Shown here one piece after another: positions 21,892-32,666 of a DNA stretch of 64,000 bases. The notes beneath the pieces are model-generated. The model saw only the letters and a program-made list of their open reading frames with translations, was not told the DNA's origin and did not search any database. This DNA comes from Nicotiana tabacum (lineage: Eukaryota > Streptophyta > Magnoliopsida > Solanales > Solanaceae), in assembly GCF_000715075.1 (NCBI RefSeq), contig NC_134089.1, forward strand, positions 102,989,157 to 103,053,156. The letters run 5' to 3'. Positions within the stretch are counted from its first letter, which is position 1, and the number at the start of each line of letters is the position of its first letter. The position numbers and the translations under genes are program-made.

Positions 21892-24886
21892 TATCACACC
21901 ATTTTTTACCCCTCCAAAAAGATATGTGTTATGCTATGGATTTGTGGGTTAAAGAGTTTTTCCAATTAAAGTGACAATTTTGAAATAGGGATTATTTTGT
22001 TATTCAGAGTCGCCACTTGGAATTGATTTTTTGGTGTTCCAAGTCACCTTTTATTTGAATACCTAGTCAAAGGAAGGTTTGACTCTTTTATTATTGGTCT
22101 GCAAAAACAAAGTCCGGATAAGGAATTCTATTGACCGGGGAGAAGGTGTAAGACATTCCCCGAGTCTCGTGGTTCTAGCACGGTCGCTTTATTGACTTAA
22201 ACTTGGCTTGAATTAATTTTGGACAAACTGTAATTTATATGATTTTCATGTCTTTACCTATCCGCTTTTATATCCATATTATTAGGAAAATTAAAGAAAA
22301 TTTTGAATAATAAGATGTCATAACCACACTACGCAAGCAAATGCATGATTGAGACGAAATTTATTAATTTTATCATACCAGCGCTACGCATGCGAAATTG
22401 CAGTTATGACAAAGATTATTAGTACATTATTACTTTTGAAAAGAAAGTTAATACACTTAAAGAAATTACTAAAATATTAAGTATCGCGTTACGCAAGCGA
22501 ATCCGCAATTTTAGCAAAAGAATTAATTAAATTAGAAATTAATTAAACTAATGGGTATGATATGAGATTATTGAATTAATTTATTGAATGCTAAGCATCA
22601 CGCTACGCAAGTGATTCCGTGAGTTAAAGCGCGCCTACTAATTGTCTAGCGTTTAAATTAATTATTAAGGGATGATTCTTAAATACACATGTTTCATTCT
22701 TAAATAATGGATATTCAACACATTAATAACACAAATGTATTCTTCAACTAGTTTTTCCAACGTACCAGCACACTTAGTCACATATTTTCCCCAATTTCAT
22801 CAACTTGCCATGAACATAAATATTACTAAGAGACATATTACTATATGTTACCTTTTCAACACTAAGATGGGAGTTAAAATGACTAACATTAGATATATGA
22901 AACCAAGGCAAAAGAAACTAAACATCTACATATAAATATTTCTGGAAAACAAAATGTTTCTTTTCCTTAAACTAGATACACTTCACAGAATGTTGTTTGA
23001 GCTATATATGTGAAGAAAAATGAAAGATTAACCAAATATTACAGATGTACATGTTTTAAACATAAGTAACACGCTAAATATTCATTCATTCCAGTAAAGC
23101 ACATTGAGCATATCCTATGAGCTGAAAGAGACCCATATTCTCATCCATTGGATATAAAAATCTGCATTGAAAAATTTGAGAAATATCTGGATTGCAAAAA
23201 ATAAATACAGCAGTTAAAAAATGGAGCTCCGCAACGGGAAAAAAACAGCAGAAAACAGAAGCAGTTTCGTGTTTAAAATAGCCAGAAAACCTTAGAGAAG
23301 AAACCCAAAACCAATTATAAAGAAGACTTATACTTTTCTAAAAGTTTGCACTCTAAAATTTACTCACGAAGCTCATCATTCTAGATTACTAAAGGTTGCT
23401 TTAGTTACTGATTTTTCACTCTCAAAATTGTATTTTTAGGGTGTAAAAATTGCCCAACAAATGTGTGGTCCAGTCCCCTTAAGTGTGGGAAGTGCAGCCT
23501 CTCAAATTGGCAAATAAAGTCAATCTTGTTTGGACCAATTTTTCCATAAAATCTGCTCTTTAATTCAAAAGCAAGACTTTTTGGTTCAATCTTGTCCAAG
23601 AGAGAGTATTTTAACCAAAATCTGCTCTTCACTATTCAAAGATAGACTTTTGTTAAAAAACGGTCCAAAAGTCTATATTTTCTTATCAGACAATTTGACT
23701 TTTGAGTGTTGTACTCAAAGAGTCTTGAAGTAGTAAATAAACAAACAAGCAAGTATCTTATACTCTCAAGTATTCCTACCTCACTTTTATCAATACAAAA
23801 CTATTTTACTACTTTAACAAGTGCAAAAACAGAAAATTTAACATTTCAAACATCAAAAACTAATGCTAAAATAATTACTAATAGAAAAAAATAAAATTTG
23901 AAAAAAAAAATAAAAAAAAAAATAAAATATCAGCCATAAAAAAGAATAGGATTTTTATCATTTTACAGTTCAAATGGCCGAAAAAATGGTAGTATGCCAA
24001 AAGAGGGTGTTCGGGGAAGTCGCCTGAATTTGGCTGGATTTTGGTAGCCGGATTTTGGGGTAGAACTGATATCAATAGATAGGTCTTGAGGATCTCTATC
24101 CGTTGATGTAGGTATTGTGGGGTGGTAGTGGTTGGAGCTTCAAGAATTTGGGCAAAAAAGTGACGGAAAAGTTTCCTAGATCTAAGATTCAAGGAATTTG
24201 ACGGTTTTTTGAAGGATTTGGTTTGGAGATATGTAAAGAGGAGGTTATGGAGATTGTATGGTGTGATTTTGAGGTGATTTAGAGGTAGTCCGCCGGCGGC
24301 GGTAGAGAGAGTGAAGAGAGAGTGAGGAGGGAAAGGAAGAAAGAGGAATTTAGGCTTAGTAAATGGCCAAAAATCTGATTTTTGGGGCCTTATATACCTA
24401 TGGAGCATAAAATAAAGGCCATTGGATCAAAGTGGGATGAAGGATTGAGATTTGGTCTTGGTCACTTAATGAAACGACGTAGTTTTGAGGTAAAAATACG
24501 TCGTTTTGGACCCTTTCAATAGCAATCCCTTATCTTGCACTCTTGGCCATTTTATCTTTCAAATTTGGCCAAATTTCTTCCTTAATCCTACCTATTAAAC
24601 TAAATTTATACAAACAAATAAATTAATTAAATAACCTATTCAAATAATCAATTAACTAGATTGATTCACCAATTGAAAAGTTAGTCAATTCCTAAAATGC
24701 ACAAATGAAGGCAGAATTATTATTTTTTGGTATTTTCATGATAGGAAATATACAATTAAAAACACAAAATTGAGAAAAATAATTAAAATAACAAAACACT
24801 AATAACTTTAGGAGGTGTTAAAATAGTGCAAAAAACACTAATGACTTTAGGAGGTATTAAAATAGTGCAAAAATTAGGTGTTCACA
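21892..24886 (-). repeat. Ogre A 5' LTR
   Basis: About 3.0 kb. The plus-strand ends are TATCACACCATTTTTTACCC (the first TG is mutated to TA) and AATTAGGTGTTCACA. It has the U5 box shared by all Ogre LTRs here: CAGAGTCGCCACTTGG at 22005-22020, GAGAAGGTGTAAGACATTCC and GTGGTTCTAGCACGGTCGCT at about 22170-22190. Farther in, four spaced copies of a CGCTACGCAAGCGAATCCGC-like word occur (22328-22625). A GCCGGCGGCGG patch lies at 24290. It ends in a short duplicated ACTTTAGGAGGT(A/G)TTAAAATAG. Confidence 0.9.
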
Positions 24887-25179
24887 ATCACCGAGCTCAT
24901 GATCCATAATTGAACAATCGCATTGTAGCGGTCCGATTAACACAATTGGAAGACATCCTTTTCACACAAGTATCTAGTGCATGTTCCATCAATAAACCCT
25001 AATTTATTTTTCCCAAGGAGTGACATCTTCGTAGATCGACTCCATTCCGAATAATTTTTAGTTTTGATGAGCAATTGTGGGACAATTTGTAAACCAAGTG
25101 TGTCCAAGGGATGGACATACAATGGATCATTGCAATTAATTTGCTAACTGTTCACATGTGAGGATACTGCTGTAGTTTA
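24887..25179 (-). pseudogene. Copia-type gag N-terminal region, truncated on both sides
   Basis: The minus-strand frame reads YVHPLDTLGLQIVPQLLIKT, then NYSEWSRSTKMSLLGKNKLG and FIDGTC. This is the conserved N-terminal domain of copia-type gag (HPxDxxG...NYxxWSRSM...KNKLGFVDGT). It continues to RYNAIVQLWIMSSV at the left, where the Ogre A LTR starts. On its right it is cut by the Tekay-like derivative at 25180; the first codons of the same gene lie at 30024-30002. An in-frame TAG precedes the HP motif. It is dead. Confidence 0.85.
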
Positions 25180-25885
25180 TGTAATGACCCGGCTGGTCGT
25201 TTTAAGCAATTGCATTCGGTTCGACAATTTGAGGTCATGAGTAGCTTCACATAATGTAGTATGACTTGCGTGCATCATCGGCTCTAGTTTAGAAGTGGTT
25301 CAGAAATGATTTTAAGGGGTGACTCTCATTTGAGAAGCTCGAAGTTGAAAGAATTGACCAAGGTTTGACCTTTGAGTATTTGACCTCTGATTGAGTTTCA
25401 ATGGTTCTGGTAGGTCTGTATGGTAATTTGGACTTGGCGTATGCCCAGATTTTGCATTTGGAGGTTTTTAGAAAGTTTCGGTACCATTGCCGGAAGTTGG
25501 CAATTTAAAAGTTTAGAATATTCCTAAGTTTGACCATGGTTTGACTTTAAGGCTATCGGGTTCGAATTTTTATTTCGGAACTTGGAATAGGTTCATTCAG
25601 TCATATGGAACTTGTCTACAAAATTCGGTGTCAGTTGGAGTTGATTTGATATGGTTCGGATGCTAGGTTGCGCTTCTAGGAATTCTTTAAGTTCATTGTG
25701 ATTTCATGCATTTTGGCATCTGATTCATGATTCTAGAGGTTATTTTGGTGTATCGATATCGTGAGCGAGTTTGTGTTATATTTTTAGACTTGTGTAGATG
25801 TTTGGTTAAGGGACCAAGGGCTCGGATGGGTTTCAGACGCATTTTGGAGTGTTTGGAAGAAGGTTCAGCTTGCTGGTGTCTCTGT

Positions 25886-26120
25886 TCTCGCATTTGCGAG
25901 GTTTTTATTGCATTTGCGAGATCATTCTCGATTTTGCGACGATGGTCTGGGGAAGAGAAGTTCGCATTTGCGAACAATTTCATCGCATTTACGATTAGGC
26001 AGCTTTTGCATTTGCGACACAAACTGTCGTTTTTGCGAAGACTCTGAGCTCGCTTTTGCGACTTTGACAGAGCGGGTCAGCCTTCGCTTTTGCGAATTTT
26101 TTGTTGCATTTGTGTCCATC
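25886..26120 (+). repeat. Clustered TTCGCATTTGCGA palindrome-like words
   Basis: About nine occurrences of GCATTTGCGA, TTTTGCGA or their complements in 235 bp (for example TCGCATTTGCGAGG, TTCGCATTTGCGAACAA, TCGTTTTTGCGAAG). The Tekay LTRs at 8700-8830 and 19985-20175 hold a related GCATCTGCGG/CCGCAGATGC cluster at a comparable place. Confidence 0.85.
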
Positions 26121-27092
26121 GCAATTGAGAATCGGATCATCTGAGGTTGGTATTAAGATTTTCCTTTCGGGACCTAGCTTCATTTTATCATGTTTTGAAC
26201 CCTAGCCTTGATGGGAGGCGATTTTGTGGAAGGATTTTCATACCAAACCATTGGGTAAGTAAATCTAATCAATTTTTGATTATATTTCATGATTATAAAT
26301 TGAATTTTAACATCAAATTCATGAGAATCTAAGGGAAAAATTGGATATTTTGTCAAAGTTTTGAAAAATAAAAATTTGGGATTTGTATAAAGATCATAAC
26401 TTTGTTAATTGAAATTATTTTTTCTTGCATTGTTTGATGAATTTAAGTCGTCTTTGGTTAGATTGAGCCGAGCGGAGGTGAATTTGTAAAGGAAAAGCTA
26501 ATTTGAGTATTAATTTGGCCGAATTGAGGTAAGTGTCTTGCCTAACTTTGTTGAGAAAATTTTTTCTACTAATTGCCATTGTTTGCTACATGCGGGGGTG
26601 ATGCATAACGTGAAAGTCGTGTATGCAAGGTGACTAGTGGGTACACAGGCTATATATGGTATTTGACTGATCTAGGTTATCTAGACTCTTCCCATGCCTT
26701 TAATTGAATTGTCCTGGCGTGGTATGTCTCTCATTCGTATTCTGCTCTTACATGCTTTATTTGATATTGTTAGCACTTATTGTACCCCTTACTTGTCATT
26801 TTGTCCTTACATGCTTTGGTTGAAGTTATTGCCTTTCTTATTGTCATGTTACCTTTTAATTATTGAGTCTCTTCCATGACTCCTTGCATATTTGTTACTT
26901 GTCTTAACTATTTTACTTTCACACTTTAGTTGTCACGTGATTTACTTGTCTTGTTGTTTTTGTAATATTTGTTGCTTTCCTTTGATTATTTCGTAGTTCC
27001 TTTTTGACGTGTACTTATACCTTTCGATTGTAGAGATTCTTGTAAATTGAGTGATTGATTTGTTATTGTTAAGTAAAATTGCTTGTGGATCA

Positions 27093-27324
27093 GGTTGCGC
27101 ACCGCAACAGGTGTAATAAGGGAGGATTGTGAAATGATAATACAGTGGGATCGGGTTGCACGCCGCAACAAGTAGAATAAGGAAGGATTATTTGATACAG
27201 TGAAATAAGGGAGAATTTGATATTGATACGGTGGGATTGGGTTGTGCGCCACAAGAAATTTTATATGTTATTCTTGATATTGATATAGTGAAATAACGGT
27301 GGGATCGGGTTGTGCACCGCAACG
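27093..27324 (+). repeat. Four spaced GTTGCG-CGC-CGCAAC hairpins
   Basis: Copies at 27093-27110, 27153-27170, 27239-27256 and 27308-27324, most preceded by GTGGGAT(C/T). The hairpin arms are GTTGCG/CGCAAC, GTTGC/GCAAC, TTGTG/CACAA and GTTGTG/CGCAAC. Pairing is kept in all four, the last with a wobble. Confidence 0.8.
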
Positions 27325-28801
27325 GATTATGTGTGTGTTGTATTCATTGTTGTATTGTATTAACTTTCGATATTTATCATGTGATATGTTGAGGACTGAT
27401 ATCTCTGGGTTTACTGATTTAGAGGATTAAGTTGTTTTCACTAGTTTATTGCTTTGCCGTTATTTCCTGTTTTCCTTTTCTATTACTATTATTTTGGTGA
27501 ATTGATTTTTAAGATGAATTTACTACACTGAGTCATTATCCCATATCCTGTAGAGATGTTGGTACTACAATGGTTTTAAATAAAGAAATTATTAAATTGC
27601 TTATCTTATGTAACACTTACATTAAAACTCGTCTTTTCATCCGGTATTTTACTATTCTTAATAGTTGTCATATTTTACTTTAATTGATTTTTCAACTTAA
27701 ACTTCTCACCTCATCTGACGATTTCATCTTACTTATAAATAGTTGTTATGTTTTTATTTAACAAACTCTAAATTTAATCCAGTAGCTATCCGATGCTTTA
27801 TTTCAATTGAAAATGTTATTTTCTTCACCCAAATAATTTCTAAAATAAACTCATTTTTTCTCAATTGACTTCCTACTTTATACCAAGTTGTTATTATGCC
27901 TTATTGTATAGGATTAAATCTCTTGAATATTTTAAAGTAGCATTTGATATGGATACAATGTACGTGATAACACATGAATTTTGTCGTGCGAAAGTGATTT
28001 GGAAAATATGGGCACAAGGTGCCATGTCTGTAAAGTTTGGAAGTTATGACTTATGATCTGACATTAGGAGATGTCGTACCTGGGGTAATTCTTTTTGAAA
28101 TTCGTGCATTAAGAATGATTTGATTGATTGAGTTGTCATCGGGTTCTCTTACTTGAATCCATTCATATTTTATCTATACCTCGACTAAGTTGTTGCTTAA
28201 TTACTTGGTTGTTTCTCGTTGCCATTCGGGCTCCCCTTATTTTCACTGCTAATTGTAATTTGAAATCTTTTTGCTATTGTCCTTATATTGATATTCTTTC
28301 CTTGTTAGATTATGTCATATCCTACGTAAGTTTACATGTCCAATAGGTGTCTTGACATGTCCTCGTCACTACTCTACTGAGGTTAGGCTTGATTCTTACT
28401 AGGTACCACTGTGGTGTACTCATACTACACTTATGCACAACAGATGTATCGGGTCGAGTTGGTTCTGAGACACATGCCTGTGCGGTTGGAGATTTCAAGG
28501 TACACCTGCTGGATGTCCGGCTCCGAAGTCACCTTCTGTTGCACTTTATTTCCTATTAGTCCGGGACAGTGATGTATTCTTATTTCTAGTGACTCTTAGA
28601 AAAGCTTATGACTTGTACTATCGATTTTGGGATATTGTATCATGTTGAGATTGTTGGCTTATTATAGAAACTTCTATTTCATGCTTATTAGTTATTTGGT
28701 TAGAGATCTATTATTAAATCAGCAAGTGTTAGGCTTACCTAGTCTTAGAGACTAGGTGTCATCACGATATCCTACAGAGGGAAATTGGGGTTGTGATAAG
28801 T

Positions 28802-28813
28802 TGGTATCAGAGC
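28802..28813 (+). other. Primer-binding site of the Tekay-like derivative
   Basis: TGGTATCAGAGC, an exact match to the usual initiator tRNA-Met PBS, three bases after the LTR end at 28798. Confidence 0.95.
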
Positions 28814-29837
28814 TCTAGGTTCATAGGTGCTACAAGTCATAAGTAAGTTTAGTAGAGTTTTGCGGATCGGTATGGAGACGTCTGTACTTATGTTCAAGAG
28901 GTTACAGAACTATAAGAAAATTCTACTTCTTTCATTTCCTATCGTGCAACATTGATTCAGCTTCAAACATATATCTTACATTCATTTGCATCCATTCGTG
29001 TATGATATTGCACACTCGGTATCAACTATGCACCAACAGTTCGTGATGCTGTGGATGGGCTATGAGGAAGCTAGGGATGCTCAACCATTGTCTTAACGAG
29101 TCTTCCAGACTGAGGATGCAGATGTATTAAGAGGTTATTCAGTTGTTCACATGAGGGCGCAGCGGGTTCTGGCGTCTAGGGTGATAAGTATGAGCTTGGG
29201 AAGGTTTGATTGGTTGCCTAGTCATCATGATCGTGGTAAGGTCACGAGATGGAGGTTGGTTTGAGGATAGTTGGTGGTATTAGAGGCTACGTGATTTGTA
29301 TGGGATTTCTACTCAGTGGAAGGCGCATAATATCATTTAAGGCGCTGGAAAAATTGAGTTTGGCTGTCACGAGGGTAGGCATGCGCTTAGTAGATGACTT
29401 AAGGTATCTTATGATTGGTGTTGTACGAACGGTGAAGGTTGGTATTATGGTTCATCCGATGTTATGTCTTATGGCTTTGCTCCAAGTAGGGGAGTCCACT
29501 ATCGGCGAGCAGATTGCAGGGTCATGTGTTATATCAATTTTGGCCTGAGGTGCATGTATATAGTATTAAAATGTTCCCTAAAATTTGAATATGATTAAGA
29601 TCTGAGATTTGCATGGGATAATGCTGGGACTTGCGATATTTCTGCGACATTAATGAATCTACATTTCAGTGTCAGAGGGGTTAGAAAGGCAATTTCAGAT
29701 GCACAAAAGGCCTTTTCAGTATGGACATCTCAGCTGCGGCATTATGGGGTGATTCAGAGAAAATACGGTGGCTTATGAGGTTCTGGGATACGTGGTTCGT
29801 GCAAGGATTTTCTGTATTGAGCTTTGGTTTTGAATTA
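28814..29837 (+). other. Internal region of the Tekay-like derivative, no gag-pol recognised
   Basis: It starts with the leader usual for this family (CTCTAGGTTCATAGGTGC, then TTGCGGATCGGTATGGAGAC). A plus-strand open frame of 99 codons (29249-29548) resembles nothing I recognise. No retroviral motif is visible. Probably a deletion product or a non-autonomous leader. Confidence 0.6.
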
Positions 29838-30001
29838 TTGTATCATGTTGAGATTGTTGGATTATTATAGAAACTTCGGCTTCATGCTTATTAGTTATTT
29901 GGTTAGAGATCTATTATTAAATCAGCAAGTGTTAGGCTTACCTAGTCTTAGAGACTAGGTGTCATCACGACATCCTATGGAAGAAAATTGGAGTCATGAT
30001 A
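29838..30001 (+). repeat. Truncated 3' LTR (last 160 or so bases)
   Basis: It repeats 28633-28798 closely (TTGTATCATGTTGAGATTGT, then AATCAGCAAGTGTTAGGC, CCTAGTCTTAGAGACTAGG). It ends GTCATGATA at 30001. About 3.4 kb of the LTR start is missing. Confidence 0.88.
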
Positions 30002-30202
30002 GTTACGACTGTATCGTTTGCCATTACATAAAATTTCTGAAGATTTGAGATCAAAAAACTGAGCGTGAGAGAAAATGAAGAATTGAGAAAGAGTCCAACA
30101 CAGAACTGAGGGAAATAAAAGAAGAGAAAAAGGAGATTAGAAGATAGAAACAGTCCAGAAGCTTGTCATTCATAATCGCCGAGCACCGCAACTTTGATAC
30201 CA
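30002..30202 (-). other. Copia-type element: gag start, leader and PBS
   Basis: The minus strand reads the PBS TGGTATCAAAGTTGCGG (30202-30186), then a leader of about 160 nt, then an ATG at 30024 that opens the gag frame until it is cut at 30002 by the Tekay-like insertion. The continuation is at 25179 downwards. The PBS is close to the initiator tRNA-Met type (TGGTATCA matches, later bases differ). Confidence 0.75.
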
Positions 30203-30300
30203 TGTTAAAATCAACCCTAGGTTCGCCATTAGAGAGCTTTGAGGTGTACGAGGGGAACTCTTGTGAACAACACAGAAAAATATTCTATAGAAAGAAAGGG
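30203..30300 (-). repeat. Copia 5' LTR, edge only
   Basis: Plus-strand TGTTAAAATCAACCC starts directly at the PBS, as expected for an LTR ending in ...TTAACA on the minus strand. Only 98 bp remain before the next insertion at 30301. The rest is not visible in the window. Confidence 0.7.
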
Positions 30301-31298
30301 TGTCACGACCCAAATCTTTCTCCGAAAGACGTCGTGACGGCACCTAGTCTCTACGACTAGGTAAGCCTAACAAATTACAGAATAATAGATATGAAAACAG
30401 AATTAAACCACTAGACTACAACAGATAACAATAAAATGATAAAATGCCGCTTGGCATGTACAAGTAACACAGCACTCGAGTATACATAGTATTCCCAAAA
30501 CCCAGTAACCATAAGTCATAAGCTATAGAAGAAAACTAAGTATCTCTATACACCATAGTCTAAGAAAATATGGAAAGGTAAACGATGTAGAAGGGAATAG
30601 AGGGGGACTCCGAGGTCTGCGAACGCGGGAAGATATATCTTGAAGTCTCTGCAATCTCAGTGCTCACTAATAACGAGGCTGATAAGAAGTACCTGGATCT
30701 GTACACAAAACATGTGTAGAGGAGTAGCATGAGTACACCACAACGGTACCCAGTATGTGTCAAGCCTAACCTCGGTCGAGTAGTGACGAGGTCAGGTCAG
30801 GGCCCTACTAGTACATAATAAATAAGGCAGAAGAATATAACATAAGAGACTGGAATTTAACAAGATAAAACCATAGAAAAATAGCAGTACAACACGTAGG
30901 GATAAACAACAGGGGATCTCCCGAGATACCGTCTCGTAGTCCCAAAAGTAAATATGCAAGGAGAACTCCCAAGGTATCGCCTCGTAGTCTCAAAAGTAGA
31001 TGTGCAGGGGGATCTCCCGAGGTATCGCCTTGTAGTCCCATAAGTAAATGTGCAGGGGGATCCCCCGAGGTACCGCCTCGTAGTCCAAGAAGTAAACAAA
31101 CAGCTCGAAACCGATGAATACAATAATTAACAGCAAGAATCCTATAGTTAAGACTGATACAGATCGATGAAAAATAGGAAATAAACTAAGCATGCTGCAA
31201 ACATTTCAAATAAGCATTTAAGGCACATAGACATGCGATACTAGGCTAAAACAAGATAACTACACATGCCAATATAACTCAATTAGGATGTAACACGT
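30301..31298 (-). repeat. Partial Tekay-like LTR
   Basis: Starts TGTCACGACCCAAATC with the CACCTAGTCTCTACGACTAG block, the inverted form of the LTR end at 28735-28798. It is therefore the 3' end of a minus-strand LTR. It is about 1 kb and is cut at 31299 by an Ogre-type LTR. It contains a 48-bp repeat (30912-31100). No PBS or coding sequence. Confidence 0.78.
30912..31100. repeat. 48-bp tandem repeat, four copies
   Basis: Units start at about 30912, 30960, 31007 and 31055, each with GGGGATCTCCCGAGGTA, CGCCTCGTAGTC and AAAAGTAAATGTGCA. GGGATCTCCC is a near palindrome. Confidence 0.88.
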
Positions 31299-32567
31299 TG
31301 TCACACCTCCTTTTTACCTACACCCCCGTAAAGGAGCGTAAAGGGAGTTTTTCCAATTGAAGGACAATCGAAACGGGATTTATTTATTTAATTCAGAGTC
31401 GCCACTTGGGAGATTTATGGTGTCCCAAGTCACCAGTTGAATCCCGAATCGAGGAAAAGATTGACTCTGTATTACAGTTCGTGAACCAGAAATCCGGGTA
31501 AGGAACTCTGTTAACCCGGGAGAAGGTGTTAGGCATTCCCGAGTTCCGTGGTTCTAGCACGGTCGCTCAACTGTCATATTCGGCTTATCTATCTGATTTT
31601 AATACATGTTGAACCTATGTGCAAATTTTAACTTCAACCTCTTTTTATCTATTTTTTAAGAAAAATTGCAACGTTATTAAAGCAAGTCTTGAACAACGTC
31701 ACATAAATGCACCCGCGATTTTTGACATATTTTAACATCGTTAAGATTTGGATTTGGGTCACATAAATGCGCACCCGAGTTTAGGAAGGTAACATTATTA
31801 AAATACGCGCCCAGGCCTGGGCCATTTATTTCGGCCCTGAAGCTTACACTTTATGCAAAGGGGCTGTTGAGCCCCAGCCGTTAAATTAAACAACGCTTCA
31901 GTTCAATGTGCACAAGTGTTCACTGAAAGTTTTAAACCATCAAGTTTAATGAACTAGCTCAACGAAACGAACAATTACTCTGATTCTATACCCCAACCCT
32001 TATGCTAACCAAAATTACCAACTCGAGTTCACGTATCTATCATATTTAAAGCCGTTGTTCATGCTAGGAATTAACAGGACAATCATGAAAAAGCTTAACT
32101 TATTGAGGTGATTAGATAGTATACCATGTTATTCGTACAATTTGTCATGTCTAATTTTATACTCGTTTGTGATCCCAGCACCCTAAATATGGAAGCTATA
32201 GCAATTGGCTATTACGATCCAGATTCACCTTCACATTAACGTCACAGTTAACTAAATTAACTACAGCAAATCCGAGTAGCTCATACAGTCCAGTACAGAT
32301 TCATGGTCATATAATCAATAATCCATAGTCTCTCTAGTTTAATTACAAGACAAGTTTCAGAAATTACTAATGCGTATTTGAAATCTATAACTACAAGCTA
32401 TACTAATAGTGAAATACAGAAGCAAATTCATATGGTAGCAGTGCCTCGTCATTTTATTTCATAATCGTTTAGATACATCGAATGAAACTTCAAGGAATTA
32501 GTGACAACAAGGTACATGAAAATATAATCGAGTAGAAGGAGGAGTTAGAAAAAAAAGAGCAAACAGC
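31299..32567 (-). repeat. Older Ogre-type LTR, partial
   Basis: Starts TGTCACACCTCCTTTTTACC and carries the U5 blocks shared with the young Ogre LTRs: CAGAGTCGCCACTTGGG at 31394-31410, CCCGGGAGAAGGTGTTAGGC, and GTGGTTCTAGCACGGTCGCT at 31550-31569. After about 31620 it diverges (two CACATAAATGC-ACCCG copies replace the CACGCG copies). It is cut at 32568 by LTR1 of the tandem array. Its remainder is expected to the right of the array, beyond the window. Confidence 0.85.
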
Positions 32568-32655
32568 TGTCGCACCTCCTTTTTCCGCCCCCGCTAGGGT
32601 GCAGGGAGTTTTCTCCAATTAAAGGACAGTCGAAACGGGATTTGTTTGTTTGTTT

Positions 32656-32666
32656 CAGAGTCGCCA
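32656..32666 (-). other. PBS-like 11-mer inside LTR1 U5
   Basis: Minus-strand TGGCGACTCTG, identical to the first 11 bases of the true PBS, about 90 bp inside the LTR end. It is also present at 22005-22015, 31394-31404 and 61184-61194, and with one change at 46958-46968. Confidence 0.9.

Larger units (their letters stand above)
1..24886 (-). mobile_element. Ogre A: old non-autonomous Ogre-like LTR retrotransposon, truncated by the window start
   Basis: This is a minus-strand element read from its 5' LTR (21892-24886) through a tRNA-Arg-type PBS (21870-21887), a low-complexity 5' UTR, a decayed gag (about 4690-6389), a non-coding 3' region and a 39-bp tandem array at the window start. The 3' LTR must lie to the left of base 1. 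The PBS next to the LTR edge and the order gag - non-coding region - tandem repeats match the Ogre/Tat lineage. No protease, RT, RNase H or integrase is recognisable between gag and the tandem array, so it looks non-autonomous. A Tekay-type element (7023-20814) sits inside its 5' UTR: text on the left ends in AAAGAAAG, text on the right resumes with AAAAGTCTTCT, and the same join is uninterrupted in the related unit near 45380. The assignment to one element is an inference from orientation and continuity. Confidence 0.82.
25180..28798 (+). repeat. 5' LTR of the Tekay-like derivative
   Basis: About 3.6 kb, from TGTAATGACCC to GGGGTTGTGATA. It contains a cluster of TCGCATTTGCGA-like words at 25886-26120, four spaced hairpin repeats at 27093-27324 and the conserved terminal block TAGTCTTAGAGACTAGGTGTC at 28738-28760. 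That block includes the near-palindrome AGTCTTAGAGACT. The same block in reverse orientation marks the LTR fragment at 30301. Confidence 0.88.
25180..30001 (+). mobile_element. Tekay-like deletion derivative inserted in copia gag
   Basis: A plus-strand element with a 5' LTR (25180-28798), a PBS (28802-28813), about 1 kb of internal sequence and only the last 160 or so bases of a 3' LTR (29838-30001). It starts TGTAATGACCCGGCTGGTCG and the LTR ends in TTGTGATA / GTCATGATA, mutated forms of GTCGTGACA. No gag-pol domain is recognisable inside. Removing it plus 5 bp brings the copia gag start and the downstream gag into one frame, so the boundaries are probably right. The flanks GTTTA and GTTAC match at only three of five bases. 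Confidence 0.82.

Noticed and set aside
25175..30006. Exact 5-bp target duplication for the Tekay-like derivative
   Set aside because: GTTTA and GTTAC match at only three of five bases. The element boundary is supported by the LTR ends and the copia reading frame, not by the flanks.
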